Virus record (IMG/VR): IMGVR_UViG_3300037421_000080
Coordinates: 106,086 to 136,935 of that record
DNA: 30,850 nt
Direction: 5' to 3' (one strand)
Source: a virus
The notes below the pieces were generated by a model. The model was not told the DNA's origin. It ran no database searches and saw only the letters and a list, made by a program, of their open reading frames with translations. Below, one piece after another: positions 1-7,514 of the stretch (position 1 is the first letter of the stretch; each line of letters starts with the position of its first letter). The position numbers and the translations under genes were made by a program.

Positions 1-573
1 CTTCTCTGCGTCGTAAGATACATGGAACTCCGACTTATGTGGCAGGCGAGCATAGAGCCTGGCCTTGTTGCTGTTCCGCCACTTCTTTTTGGTCCCAGGC
101 GGGTTCTGTGGCACCGGCGGGTTTGCTGCTATCCTCGCAGCCTTCTCCTCTCGCCGCTTCTGCTCCTCCGCCTCCCGGACCTTGTTGTCAGCCGCTCGGC
201 ACTCAGGGCACTTCTTCTCGGTGAGCTTGAGCCTTCTCTCTTTCCGGAACTTGTCCTGCTTGTCAGGCCAGAGGCCGAACTGCACGTCGTGTCCACAGAT
301 AGCCTTCACGGTCTCGTAGGAAGTGAAGGGCGGGACGGGCTTCTTCACGAATGGCTTGGGCTTATCCTTGGGCTTCTTGGGAGGCGGTTTTGGGGAGCCA
401 TCAGCATAGGTGTTGGCGGATGGTGGAATGGACACCGGCGTCTCCGTCCTGGGCTTCTTGGGGACTTGAGCAGTAGGGACAGGGATGGGCTTCTCCGCCT
501 TGGGCAGCGGAGCGATGGGCTTCTGGACCTTCTCAGGTTTGGGTTTGTTGCGGAAGTCTTCGAGCCAGCTCAT
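1..573 (-). CDS. Lys/Pro-rich protein with zinc-ribbon-like centre (partial, runs off left edge)
   Basis: An open frame of 191 codons starts at ATG 573 behind a good SD (AAAGGAGATTTGAATG) and continues past position 1 with no stop. It opens MSWLEDF, followed by about 80 residues very rich in Lys and Pro, probably a disordered linker. A possible metal site follows (CGH about residue 102, CPEC about residue 132), then a charged Arg/Glu/Lys stretch. A long Leu-rich frame on the opposite strand is judged a shadow of it. It is the last visible gene of the leftward arm. I do not recognise the family; the zinc-ribbon reading is an inference from Cys/His spacing only. Confidence 0.75.
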   Translation of the reverse strand, partial: MSWLEDFRNKPKPEKVQKPIAPLPKAEKPIPVPTAQVPKKPRTETPVSIPPSANTYADGSPKPPPKKPKDKPKPFVKKPVPPFTSYETVKAICGHDVQFGLWPDKQDKFRKERRLKLTEKKCPECRAADNKVREAEEQKRREEKAARIAANPPVPQNPPGTKKKWRNSNKARLYARLPHKSEFHVSYDAEK

Positions 574-588
574 TCAAATCTCCTTTGG

Positions 589-861
589 TTAAAATCGTTC
601 TTTGTATTCCAGCAGATCCTTCAAGTCCTTGACCATCTTTCCTGTGTCTTCGCCTTGTGATTCTTCCAAGCTGATGGCTATGAACTTGTCTTGAAAGAAC
701 CCTAGTTTTTGGACGATTTCTAGTCTCTCGATAGCCCGATTGCGAGCGATAGAAGCTCTAGCCTGAGCATCCTTGGCTTGCTGTAGAAGTTCACGAAAAA
801 TGCAAATCTCGTTGGCAGCGGAGCGGATTTCTTGGCCTGCCAGTTCTTCGGTCAGTGTCAT
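589..861 (-). CDS. Small hypothetical protein, helical
   Basis: A 90-residue protein starting MTLTEELAG. I chose ATG 861 over the longer frame that begins at 915 because 861 has AGAGG about 8 bases upstream and begins just after the stop of the preceding gene at 866. The protein is rich in Ala, Glu, Arg and Gln between residues 8 and 55 and looks like one long helix or coiled coil, with an acidic then basic tail. I recognise no domain. It sits in a leftward run of small genes downstream of RNase HI. Confidence 0.7.
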   Translation of the reverse strand: MTLTEELAGQEIRSAANEICIFRELLQQAKDAQARASIARNRAIERLEIVQKLGFFQDKFIAISLEESQGEDTGKMVKDLKDLLEYKERF

Positions 862-865
862 GATT

Positions 866-1123
866 CTACCTCTTGTCGCAGTTGAACAGGATTTCACAGT
901 CGCAGTAGCCGCCATTGTCCTCGAACCATTCGCAGGACTCCTCGATCTCGAACTCGTTCAGACCCATATCGGTTAGGATCTTCTTGGCGAACGTCTTATC
1001 GTTGCCGCTCTTACACAGCCAAGTGATTTTGCCCTTGGCATCTTTCTTGAAGTCACAGCCCTCGGGGCCTTCCAGGCGCTCAAGGAAGGCCTGCCAGTCT
1101 GGGTGTTCTGAATCCATCATCAT
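866..1123 (-). CDS. DUF2695-like small protein
   Basis: An 85-residue protein. The C-terminal motif WFEDNGGYCDCEILFN is characteristic of the DUF2695 family, small bacterial and phage proteins of unknown function. Three consecutive ATG codons (1123, 1120, 1117) open the frame; AGGAG lies 7-8 bases before the first, so 1123 is preferred. The stop TAA of the upstream gene overlaps this start, suggesting translational coupling. The N-terminal half also has Cys residues (GCDF, WLCKSG). Family assignment is by memory of the motif; no function is claimed. Confidence 0.75.
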   Translation of the reverse strand: MMMDSEHPDWQAFLERLEGPEGCDFKKDAKGKITWLCKSGNDKTFAKKILTDMGLNEFEIEESCEWFEDNGGYCDCEILFNCDKR

Positions 1124-1329
1124 TATTTCACTCCTAGAAGTTCGTTGTCTCCCATGCTTTCTAGCTCGGAGATTCTCGTATCTCGGACATAGTTCGCTAC
1201 GAACCCGCGAAGGTCTTCAAACGGAACTTTGATTTCATCCGGAACGAGATCTCCGACTTGGATTATTACATCCCCATCGTATCCGCCATTATGGTGGAAG
1301 GTTGTTTTTCCTATTGTTGTTGAGTGCAT
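1123..1329 (-). CDS. Hypothetical protein overlapping the end of RNase HI
   Basis: A 68-residue protein starting MHSTTIGKT. The frame is open further upstream (to 1509), but that part lies wholly inside the RNase HI gene and reads as a shadow, so I place the start at ATG 1329, 19 bases inside RNase HI and preceded by AAGGGG. It contains a hydrophobic/acidic central segment (DVIIQVGDLVPDEI), suggesting a small beta-rich fold. No family recognised. Its end overlaps the start of the DUF2695-like gene. Confidence 0.6.
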   Translation of the reverse strand: MHSTTIGKTTFHHNGGYDGDVIIQVGDLVPDEIKVPFEDLRGFVANYVRDTRISELESMGDNELLGVK

Positions 1330-1799
1330 CGGAACCCCTTCGCCAGTCGAGTACATTCTCTGTCGCACCACTGATTCCACTTCGACGTAGGTAGCCCGTT
1401 CCGTTTCCGGAAGCCCTGCTTCAATTCGATTTTCGTAGGATGGCCCGCTACCAGAACCACCTTCCACTTCCGGTTCCTTCGCAGGTCTAGTGTCCTTATC
1501 CGCAGCCAATCGGGGATGCCCTTGAAGCTATTGCTGGTGGTGAGGCGGAGCAGTGTGATGCGGGAATCGGTGTAGAGGATTCCGCCGAAGAAGTTGTCAG
1601 GCATTGCTTCTAGTGCTTCCGTTGCTGCGAATAGCTCCGAGAAATTGTTTGACGTGGGCTTTCCGCCGTTGGGGAACAGCTTGCCGGAATCTTTATCTAG
1701 GACTTTTCCATCTTCGGTCAGCACCCAGGCCCAAGTGCCCCCAAACGGGCTGGGGTTCTTTTTCACAACTCCTCCGTCGCAGTACAATTCAAGAGTCAA
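1311..1799 (-). CDS. Ribonuclease HI-like protein
   Basis: RNase HI cleaves the RNA strand of RNA:DNA hybrids and in phages removes primers from lagging-strand fragments. The 162-residue length is typical. Conserved acidic positions are visible: the first Asp in LYCDGGVV (about residue 8), the Glu in NNFSELFAA (about 54), the Asp in YTDSR (about 78) and a final Asp in WNQWCDRECTRLA (about 147). The start is TTG 1799, with GGAGG about 7 bases upstream; there is no suitable ATG. The start overlaps the stop of the primase-fragment gene. Position beside primase and helicase fits a replication role. Confidence 0.85.
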   Translation of the reverse strand: MTLELYCDGGVVKKNPSPFGGTWAWVLTEDGKVLDKDSGKLFPNGGKPTSNNFSELFAATEALEAMPDNFFGGILYTDSRITLLRLTTSNSFKGIPDWLRIRTLDLRRNRKWKVVLVAGHPTKIELKQGFRKRNGLPTSKWNQWCDRECTRLAKGFRCTQQQ

Positions 1800-2058
1800 G
1801 GAACGCCCTCCGAAGTCTGGCCACCTCTTTCTTGCTAGCCGATCCAGGATCGGGCGAGTCGATCTCTATTCGGACAGTCCTCCCGGGATGGATTGACAGG
1901 GCTTCGCAGAGCTCCCTGGCTCGGTCCTGGGCTCTTGGCTCCGAATCGAAACATACAACTCTAGAAGGGTAAGCGGCCATTTTCTTAACTTGGGGCAAGG
2001 TCCAAGAAACTCCAAGAGTTGCAACAGCTCCCGGTCCAATGTTGATGGCATCACACAT
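1789..2058 (-). pseudogene. Detached C-terminal half of a primase TOPRIM domain
   Basis: The 89-residue frame (ATG 2058, overlapping the stop of the HNH gene) aligns along its whole length with residues 204-286 of the primase encoded at 2787-3662. Shared blocks include DAI-IGPG, VATLGVS, DSEP-AQ and PGRT; by eye about half the residues agree. It keeps the DSEP acidic motif but lacks the TEG glutamate and the zinc ribbon, so it should be inactive alone. The DNA is GC-rich like the rest of the phage, whereas the matching end of the intact primase is AT-rich. I read it as the remnant of the resident primase end, cut off by invasion of the neighbouring homing endonuclease. It could still be translated. 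Confidence 0.75.
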
Positions 2059-2782
2059 TCTCCATTTTTCTTTGTTTGGGGAGTATTCTCTTTATGGTTA
2101 CTCTTGACAATTGGAATATTTCCATCAATTTTTCAACAGACCATCCTATTTTTCTCAATGCTCGGATGGAGTTATTCCTTTTGTTGGTTCGTTTTTTGTT
2201 GTTGGCGGAGGCTAATCGCCGCATTGAAAGTTGCCTCTCCGGACTTATGTTGGCCCATCTTCTGATTATTTCTTTACTCTTTTGTTCTGTAGATAGGTTT
2301 TCCCAATATGCTTTTGCTCTACTCCTTGCCATTTCTGATCTTTGTTTCGCAGTGAATACGCTTCTGGAATGGTGATTTCCATTCTTGTCTCCAGAAGCGT
2401 GCTGTCCTAATTTTGTTGTTAATTCGTGGTGTTCTTCTGTCGTGATCCATTGCAGATTGTCTGCGCTGTCATTTAGCTTATTGCCGTCTTTGTGGTGTAC
2501 TTCTGGTTTGTTCTGGGGATTAGGCAGGAAGGCTTTTGCTACTAGTCTACTTACTTTGAACCAAAATTGCTTCCCATCCATTTTTCGAAGACCAACTCCA
2601 GCATACCCGTTTTTGCCTATTTTCTTCTTCATTGTTCTGGGCTTGAACCTCCTTGGGACTTTTTCTTTACTTCTGCCACAGAACTTCAGGCGAACTCTTC
2701 CCAGAGATCGAACTCCCCCTGAATTTGATACTTCGTATAAGTCCTCAAAATCTTCCACACTTGCCCAAATTTCTTTTGTCAT
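2051..2782 (-). CDS. HNH homing endonuclease (NUMOD4 + HNH)
   Basis: A 243-residue protein. Residues about 3-60 (EIWASVEDFEDLYEVSNSG) are a NUMOD4-type DNA-binding segment; residues about 85-115 carry HHKDGNKLNDSADNLQWIT, the HNH_3 catalytic core. The C-terminus (IGWSVEKLMEIFQLSRVTI) resembles a helix-turn-helix. These are site-specific nickases or nucleases that spread their own gene. The chosen start, ATG 2782, has AAGGA 9 bases upstream, and the primase stop lies inside that region. The gene is markedly more AT-rich than its neighbours, indicating recent acquisition. It lies between the intact primase and a second, detached primase C-terminus. Confidence 0.93.
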   Translation of the reverse strand: MTKEIWASVEDFEDLYEVSNSGGVRSLGRVRLKFCGRSKEKVPRRFKPRTMKKKIGKNGYAGVGLRKMDGKQFWFKVSRLVAKAFLPNPQNKPEVHHKDGNKLNDSADNLQWITTEEHHELTTKLGQHASGDKNGNHHSRSVFTAKQRSEMARSRAKAYWENLSTEQKSKEIIRRWANISPERQLSMRRLASANNKKRTNKRNNSIRALRKIGWSVEKLMEIFQLSRVTIKRILPKQRKMENV

Positions 2783-2786
2783 AGGT

Positions 2787-3662
2787 TTATTCCTTGAAGA
2801 CAAATTTCCTGATTCTTTTGATTTCTTCTTTTTTACAAGAAGCGGGATCTTTTCCTGTATCCAATGTTATGGTTAAAGTTCTTCCGGGGAATATACTGAC
2901 TTCTTCGCTTAGTTTTCTGGCCATCTCTTGGGCTTTAGGTTCAGAATCGTAGCAGATTACTCTAAGTGGGTATTTACTTATTTTGTCAACTTGTGATCGA
3001 GAGTAGGAAACGCCTAGAGTTGCTACCCCTCCTGGTCCTATAGCGATAGCATCAAAAATGCCTTCCGTTACGATGATTGAGTGCAAAGCCTTGTCGCTAC
3101 CGAACAGCAAGCTCTTGGCCGGAATGCTCTCCTCTTCTGGCCTGGCATTGACGTAGCGGTAGCCCTCATCCATAAGGCTCCGAGTCGTCCACGATACTAT
3201 CTTGTTCCTATGCAATATCGGCAAAAAGAGCCTCCAGGAGAGCCTTGTGGCCATGCCGATTCCTTGTATTCCCCACTCCCTTGCCAGCTCGTCTGGATCG
3301 AAGTTCCTGCTTCGCAGATAGTCCCTGTGGATGGGCAGGAGAGGCCCCACTCCGTTGGGGATCACTAGCTTGCCAGTTGGTTTTTCGGCCCTCGGGGCGT
3401 CGGTATCTAACCCCCCTAGGAGGGCCTTTATAACGTGCCACGGCTTGCCGGAGGACTCGACCAGAGCTTCGGCTAGGCTATGGGAACCGCACTTCCAGCA
3501 CTTGGCTGCACGACTAGAGAGAGCGATGCCAAGGCCATACTTCCCCGTGCCTTCTCCGCACCAAGGGCAGATGATCCCCAGCCAGCCGACGGTGACGTGG
3601 GGAGTCTCACCGGCTTGCTTGTACTCTATCTCCAGCTCTTCGAGGATCTCGGTGATATTCAT
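2787..3662 (-). CDS. DnaG-like primase (zinc ribbon + TOPRIM)
   Basis: Phage primase, expected to make RNA primers for replication. The 291-residue protein has an N-terminal zinc ribbon (CPWC at 32-35, CWKC at 55-58) and a C-terminal TOPRIM domain: TEG with Glu200, GPGGVATLGVS at 209-219 and YDSEP with Asp239/Glu241. It is shorter than cellular DnaG and has no helicase domain, as in many phages; a separate helicase gene lies upstream. The start, ATG 3662, overlaps the previous stop. The last ~90 codons (about 2790-3060) are clearly more AT-rich than the rest and match the adjoining homing endonuclease, suggesting that this end was imported with it. Confidence 0.9.
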   Translation of the reverse strand: MNITEILEELEIEYKQAGETPHVTVGWLGIICPWCGEGTGKYGLGIALSSRAAKCWKCGSHSLAEALVESSGKPWHVIKALLGGLDTDAPRAEKPTGKLVIPNGVGPLLPIHRDYLRSRNFDPDELAREWGIQGIGMATRLSWRLFLPILHRNKIVSWTTRSLMDEGYRYVNARPEEESIPAKSLLFGSDKALHSIIVTEGIFDAIAIGPGGVATLGVSYSRSQVDKISKYPLRVICYDSEPKAQEMARKLSEEVSIFPGRTLTITLDTGKDPASCKKEEIKRIRKFVFKE

Positions 3663-3967
3663 TTCTTATTGACTGTGAGATCGAGTTGTTCTTTATGCTT
3701 GAACGAGAAGGAGAATCCGCACTCTCCGCAGGAGCAGCGGTAGGAAACAAAGAACTCCCCGCCCCCGTCGGTCCCTAATTCCCAGTCCTCCCGGAGCGTA
3801 GCTCGTCCCTCTTCGTCGTTACCCGCTTCGAGTTCCTTCATCTTTTTCAGGAATTCCTTCTGCGGGATCTTGCCGTAGGACTCGTAGATCTCCTTCCCTA
3901 CTCTTTCCTTTTCGTCTTCCTCTTTCTTGATGCACGCGGGACAGCCAGTCCAGTTGTTGGCGCTCAT
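3659..3967 (-). CDS. Hypothetical protein with split zinc-binding Cys pairs
   Basis: A 102-residue protein. One CPAC pair sits near the N-terminus (residues 9-12) and a CSCGEC cluster near residue 80, separated by a highly charged helical stretch; the four or more Cys could form one zinc site. AAAGGAAAG precedes ATG 3967, and 4 bases overlap the upstream gene, so the genes are probably co-translated. No family recognised. Its position just before the primase suggests an accessory replication role, but nothing shows this directly. Confidence 0.7.
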   Translation of the reverse strand: MSANNWTGCPACIKKEEDEKERVGKEIYESYGKIPQKEFLKKMKELEAGNDEEGRATLREDWELGTDGGGEFFVSYRCSCGECGFSFSFKHKEQLDLTVNKK

Positions 3968-4188
3968 CTTGCTTTCCTTTCTTTGAGCAGTTTATGCGTG
4001 TCGGGCAGCAGCCTCTCCGCTATCTTGGAGGCACTGGCCCAGGTCACCTCCCAGCCATCGCTCCACTCCCCGTTGTCCTTCAGTTTTAGGACAGAACCGG
4101 GGATGGCGAATCTCTCCGGGAGCCAGGTGGTTTGGCGCTGGTTCCTGCGGGTCAGTTGACATTGACGGTAGAAGATTTCATTTGGCAT
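3964..4188 (-). CDS. Hypothetical protein
   Basis: A 74-residue protein starting MPNEIFYRQ, basic at both ends, with an aromatic middle (GEWSDGWEVTWASA). It overlaps the upstream gene by 11 bases and the downstream gene by 4, consistent with a coupled leftward operon. I recognise no domain. Confidence 0.65.
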   Translation of the reverse strand: MPNEIFYRQCQLTRRNQRQTTWLPERFAIPGSVLKLKDNGEWSDGWEVTWASASKIAERLLPDTHKLLKERKAR

Positions 4189-4432
4189 CGGCGAGACCCT
4201 CCTTGATTATTTCCCCAATCGTTTTTTCGTCTGCTTCCTTGATGAATGTTTCAAGGGCAGTTAGTCCCCAGCGCTTGATTCGGTATCTCCTTAGTTGCTT
4301 GATGAAATTGGCTATTCCCTTTTTGAATCGCTTATCTCCGGGACTGTTGCAAAGTCTGTGGGCATCCAATAGCGCCAGTTGATCCCTCTCGGCGTAGATG
4401 CAAGCCAGCCGTAGCAATTCTTCCAGTTTCAT
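4178..4432 (-). CDS. Hypothetical helical protein
   Basis: An 84-residue protein starting MKLEELLRLA. The start is set at ATG 4432, which shares TGATG with the upstream stop; a GTG four codons earlier is possible. The sequence is almost entirely helix-forming with many Lys/Arg residues (RFKKGIANFIKQLRRYRIKRW), so nucleic-acid binding is conceivable, though unproven. No family recognised. Confidence 0.65.
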   Translation of the reverse strand: MKLEELLRLACIYAERDQLALLDAHRLCNSPGDKRFKKGIANFIKQLRRYRIKRWGLTALETFIKEADEKTIGEIIKEGLADAK

Positions 4433-4749
4433 CAGTCTAGCCACTCCACATCAGAGAAACGATAGTTCTCCTCGGCCTCCAGTTCCCAATCGTCTTCCTG
4501 TTGCTCATCTTGGATCTGCTCTACCAACCTCTTGGCATGGGGTATGGGCTCTTCCTTGTTCAGGTGGACGTTATCGACGATCTCTCCCTCTGGGTTGTGT
4601 AGCCTCAGCTCCGACCAGACCTTGAGGGAGCCAGCGAACAGGCCCATGACCCTGCGGCATTCCCACTCCGGGCCGCAGAAGATGCCTCGGGGCGGCCAAT
4701 TGTTGACTTTCATGATTACTCGCCAGAGATGGGGTTTTCCGTTTGTCAT
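4432..4749 (-). CDS. Hypothetical acidic-tailed protein
   Basis: A 105-residue protein starting MTNGKPHLWRV. The first half is mixed and aromatic (NNWPPRGIFCGPEWECRRV); the last 35 residues are strongly acidic. It overlaps the helicase stop by 4 bases (ATGA-type junction), so it is probably translated from the helicase transcript. I recognise no domain. Confidence 0.68.
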   Translation of the reverse strand: MTNGKPHLWRVIMKVNNWPPRGIFCGPEWECRRVMGLFAGSLKVWSELRLHNPEGEIVDNVHLNKEEPIPHAKRLVEQIQDEQQEDDWELEAEENYRFSDVEWLD

Positions 4750-6152
4750 CCTGCCTCCTCCGTTTCCTGTTCCTTTTGTAGCTCAATTGTCAGCAAGTCG
4801 AAGATGTCGTAGTTGTTCCCTTCGGTAGTTCCCCCATCTAACACCTGGTCGATGATCTCCTGCTTGTTTTGTAGGATCTCGACCAGGCGGACTTCGATTG
4901 TATCCCTTCCCACCAAGTACCAGTATTTCGATCTCATGCCTTCCTTGCCTCTGCCTATGCCCCTTGTTCTGCCCTCCGCCTGGGTGTGGGCTGTAGGCAC
5001 CCAGGCGAATTCTATCGTGGCGCTGTTGGGGACCCCCATGGCGGACCAGCCCTCACCTGCTGCCTTGATGTTGCCAAACAGTAGCTGGGTCTTCTTGGAG
5101 GTCAGGAACTTATCGTAGCTCAATTGACGGAATCTCCCTGTAACTGCTCCAGTCACCAAGACACTTTGCCTGTGGTACTTTTCGTGGAGGGCCTCCAGGA
5201 TCTTGCGGTGGATGCCAAATACGATTAGCTTCTCGTCACACTCCTGGAGGTAGTCGTCGATCCACTCACAGACTGCCTTGAGTTTGAGTTCAGACACGAG
5301 TTGCTTCAAATATGAAATCATTGTGACTCGTTCGGCTCTAGCTGATCGCCTAGCCTTCTCATGGCTGTACTTCTCAGCTAGCCATCTCAGAAACTCCCTT
5401 CGAGCGTAGTTGTATTGCTTGCGGTCTTCGATCTCCAAGGGGAGGATGATACGTCGTTTGGGAGGCAAATCTTTTAGAACGTCAATTTCTCGCAACCTCA
5501 AAAGACATTCTTTTCCAAGTTTGCGGTGTAATCTCGGCAGTTGGGTCGCTCCCTTAAACTCCCATTGCCCGAACCTCCCCCGCTTGGGATCGCAATAGGT
5601 CATGGCGTAGGGATAGAAGTTAGGGTACATATCAGGGCGGACGATATGCAGAGGGTGGTATAAGTCCGCCGGGCGGTTGGCCAGAGGGGAGCCGGAGAGC
5701 ACCATGACTGGATCTATCTCCTCTGCTAGTTCCTTGGCTGCTTTGGACCTCTTGCTCTCGGCATGGCAAACCGCATGACCTTCATCGAAGGCCACGACTT
5801 GGATTTTGAGTCTTTTCAAGTAGGGAAGCCACGCTGCCAGGATGTCGTAGTTGATGATAGTCAGAGGGGGCACATCGATCAGCTTCCTCCACTTTCTGGG
5901 TCTCATCCCCTCCAGAATCTCTGTTCTCATGCTGCAATGCTTGGCTGCCTCGCGAGCCCAGTTCCACTTCAATCCGGCAGGGCACACCACCAGAGCCGGG
6001 CGTAGCTCTGGATGGCATACGAGGTACATGAGATAGAGCAGGCTCTTGCCCAGTCCGTAGTCCCAGGCCACGAGGGCGTTCCCGCCGAACTGCTCCAGCT
6101 GCCACAGGCCCTCCTTCTGGTAGGGGTAGGGCTTCGTGTTCAGCTTCGGCAT
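4746..6152 (-). CDS. SF2/SNF2-type DNA helicase
   Basis: An ATP-dependent helicase or translocase of superfamily 2. The 468-residue protein shows a Q-motif-like start (PYPYQKEGL, Gln12), Walker A DYGLGKS (Lys36), motif II FDEGH (Asp123-Glu124), motif III LSGSPLANRP about residue 153, and motif VI QAEGRTRGIGRGKEG near residue 400. The start at ATG 6152 follows GGAGAGGAAAG and overlaps the preceding gene by 13 bases; a longer upstream frame lacks a signal. Phage SNF2-like helicases of this size act in DNA replication or recombination. The nearby primase and RNase HI support a replication role. Confidence 0.92.
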   Translation of the reverse strand: MPKLNTKPYPYQKEGLWQLEQFGGNALVAWDYGLGKSLLYLMYLVCHPELRPALVVCPAGLKWNWAREAAKHCSMRTEILEGMRPRKWRKLIDVPPLTIINYDILAAWLPYLKRLKIQVVAFDEGHAVCHAESKRSKAAKELAEEIDPVMVLSGSPLANRPADLYHPLHIVRPDMYPNFYPYAMTYCDPKRGRFGQWEFKGATQLPRLHRKLGKECLLRLREIDVLKDLPPKRRIILPLEIEDRKQYNYARREFLRWLAEKYSHEKARRSARAERVTMISYLKQLVSELKLKAVCEWIDDYLQECDEKLIVFGIHRKILEALHEKYHRQSVLVTGAVTGRFRQLSYDKFLTSKKTQLLFGNIKAAGEGWSAMGVPNSATIEFAWVPTAHTQAEGRTRGIGRGKEGMRSKYWYLVGRDTIEVRLVEILQNKQEIIDQVLDGGTTEGNNYDIFDLLTIELQKEQETEEAG

Positions 6153-6436
6153 TTTTCTTTCCTCTCCGCGACGATGAGCTGCTTGCCGGAGATGATCTTG
6201 GGGAATGACTTTTCTGTCACCAACGGACCGCCCCTCACGACTCTGAATCTCTTTTCGTACAGCCAATCATAAACCTTGTTTCTGTCCGCATCCTTGCAAA
6301 TAATCTCAAGCCGAGTCATATTGCATTGTTCAGCTTTGGATTTTGGGAAGGCTTTCTCCAATTCTTTGGCTAGAGTGATCTCCTTCTTTATCGCTTCGTT
6401 TTCAGTTTCTGCGGTTGCCTTCTCGGCTGCGACCAA
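6140..6436 (-). CDS. Hypothetical protein, start uncertain
   Basis: Up to 98 residues. The frame opens at TTG 6436 with no clear SD and overlaps the upstream gene by 35 bases; an internal ATG at 6319 would give 59 residues (MTRLEIICKDADRN). The C-terminal 60 residues look like a compact alpha/beta domain (KVYDWLYEKRFRVVRGGP), while the N-terminus is an Ala/Glu/Lys helix. It ends inside the helicase gene. No family recognised. Confidence 0.6.
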   Translation of the reverse strand: MVAAEKATAETENEAIKKEITLAKELEKAFPKSKAEQCNMTRLEIICKDADRNKVYDWLYEKRFRVVRGGPLVTEKSFPKIISGKQLIVAERKEKCRS

Positions 6437-6629
6437 ACTGGAACTTGTTGTCTTTTCGCCGCTTCAATGCCCGCTCGATGATTTTGACGCCCTCCTTGTA
6501 TTTGGCATCTGCTTCCTTGATAATTTTGAACTCTTCTTTTGTCAGGTCAACGGCGACAGCATCGTAGCTTCTCTGCTTCTTTTTGACTGTGTAGCAGAGC
6601 CAGTTATCTTCCTCTATCCAGAATCTCAT
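6402..6629 (-). CDS. Hypothetical basic protein
   Basis: A 75-residue protein starting MRFWIEEDNWLCYTV. A short beta-like N-terminus is followed by a helical, Lys/Arg-rich region (KEGVKIIERALKRRKDNK) and an Arg-rich tail. It lies 3 bases after the sigma-like gene. No domain recognised. Confidence 0.65.
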   Translation of the reverse strand: MRFWIEEDNWLCYTVKKKQRSYDAVAVDLTKEEFKIIKEADAKYKEGVKIIERALKRRKDNKFQFGRSREGNRRN

Positions 6630-6632
6630 GGC

Positions 6633-7169
6633 CTAGCTCCTTTCTCTCAGCGCTTGTTTGATCTCCCCGAATGCCTCCATAATCCTCTCCCCCGACCATC
6701 CCATGTCGAGCAGGAACCGGGTGATCCAGCTCCGGCGGCGGAACACGTGCGGCCGGTTGCAGTGCTCACTTCTGGCCGACATCATGGCTAGCTTGGCGAC
6801 GTAGCAGGCATCCTCGGATAGCTCTGAGAGCAGAGCCCCCAAGTTGCCGTGCCGTCGCTCTGGAGCTAGCTCCAGGGGCATCTCTTCGCCTTCTTGCTTG
6901 TAGAGGCTCAGGTAGCGGGCCTGACGGGAGTGGTAGTCCTTGAGGCCATTCAGCACCTTGATGGTGCACCACGTGGAGAAGCGGGCCTTCTCCGGGTCGT
7001 AGTTTTGCAGGGCACGGACGTAGTGGTAGTTGGCCTCGCACATCAACTCGTCGAAGTCCCCGCCGTGGAAGCGCTGGAACTTGTGGACGATCTTGAACAG
7101 CAGGCGCTGAACATAGGCGTAGTCGGTCGTGCGGCAGTTTCCGGTAATCGGGGCAGTAGCAGTGGTCAT
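6633..7169 (-). CDS. Sigma-70 region 2-like RNA polymerase sigma factor
   Basis: Sigma factors direct host RNA polymerase to promoters. Residues about 18-85 resemble sigma region 2: RLLFKIVHKF, then DFDELMCEANYHYVRAL (like the core-binding helix) and YDPEKARFSTWCTIKVLNGL, matching the FSTW hallmark of region 2.3-2.4. The C-terminal part (about 110-178) has a helical stretch ending WSGERIMEAFGEIKQAL that could be a divergent region 4, but I cannot confirm it. The protein is 178 residues, the size of small sigma factors. ATG 7169 has a strong SD (AAAGGAG). It may switch transcription to the + strand promoters described below; that link is inference. Confidence 0.78.
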   Translation of the reverse strand: MTTATAPITGNCRTTDYAYVQRLLFKIVHKFQRFHGGDFDELMCEANYHYVRALQNYDPEKARFSTWCTIKVLNGLKDYHSRQARYLSLYKQEGEEMPLELAPERRHGNLGALLSELSEDACYVAKLAMMSARSEHCNRPHVFRRRSWITRFLLDMGWSGERIMEAFGEIKQALRERS

Positions 7170-7187
7170 CGGAATCGTCTCCTTTCA

Positions 7188-7514
7188 TTAGATGTAGGCG
7201 CTCTTACCTTTGCCCGTCACCCTCCCGTACCACTCGTAGAACCCAGTTAGGTTCTCGAATCGGTGCGGAGGCAAGTGGAGTTCTACTCTGGGTTCCCAGC
7301 TTGTGCACGATTTTGAAAAAGCGGCGTCCCATTGATTCTCACAGAATTCCCAAGTGACGGCGCATACCGCCAGTTGCAAGCGGCAGTCTAATTGCTCCTC
7401 CTTCCACCGGAAGGAGGATTCGATGTAGTCTCCCACCCGTGGTATTTCTGGCAGATCGGTGGGCCAAGCCTCGCATCGCTCTAAATCGAGGTTAGTATGG
7501 CAGCGAATCTTCAT
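7188..7514 (-). CDS. Hypothetical protein
   Basis: A 108-residue protein starting MKIRCHTNLDL, with several Cys and Trp residues and alternating hydrophobic/polar segments that suggest a beta-rich fold (QLAVCAVTWEF). It overlaps the upstream winged-helix gene by 4 bases. No recognised family. Confidence 0.68.
   Translation of the reverse strand: MKIRCHTNLDLERCEAWPTDLPEIPRVGDYIESSFRWKEEQLDCRLQLAVCAVTWEFCENQWDAAFSKSCTSWEPRVELHLPPHRFENLTGFYEWYGRVTGKGKSAYI

Noticed and set aside
22-660. Long + strand Leu-rich frame (212 codons)
   Set aside because: It lies opposite a minus-strand gene with a strong SD that runs through position 1; its Leu/Arg-rich composition is typical of the reverse frame of a Lys/Pro/Glu-rich gene.
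1789-3662. Group I or II intron in the primase gene
   Set aside because: The primase frame is complete before the HNH gene, so no splicing is needed; a free-standing homing endonuclease with co-conversion explains the duplicated end better.
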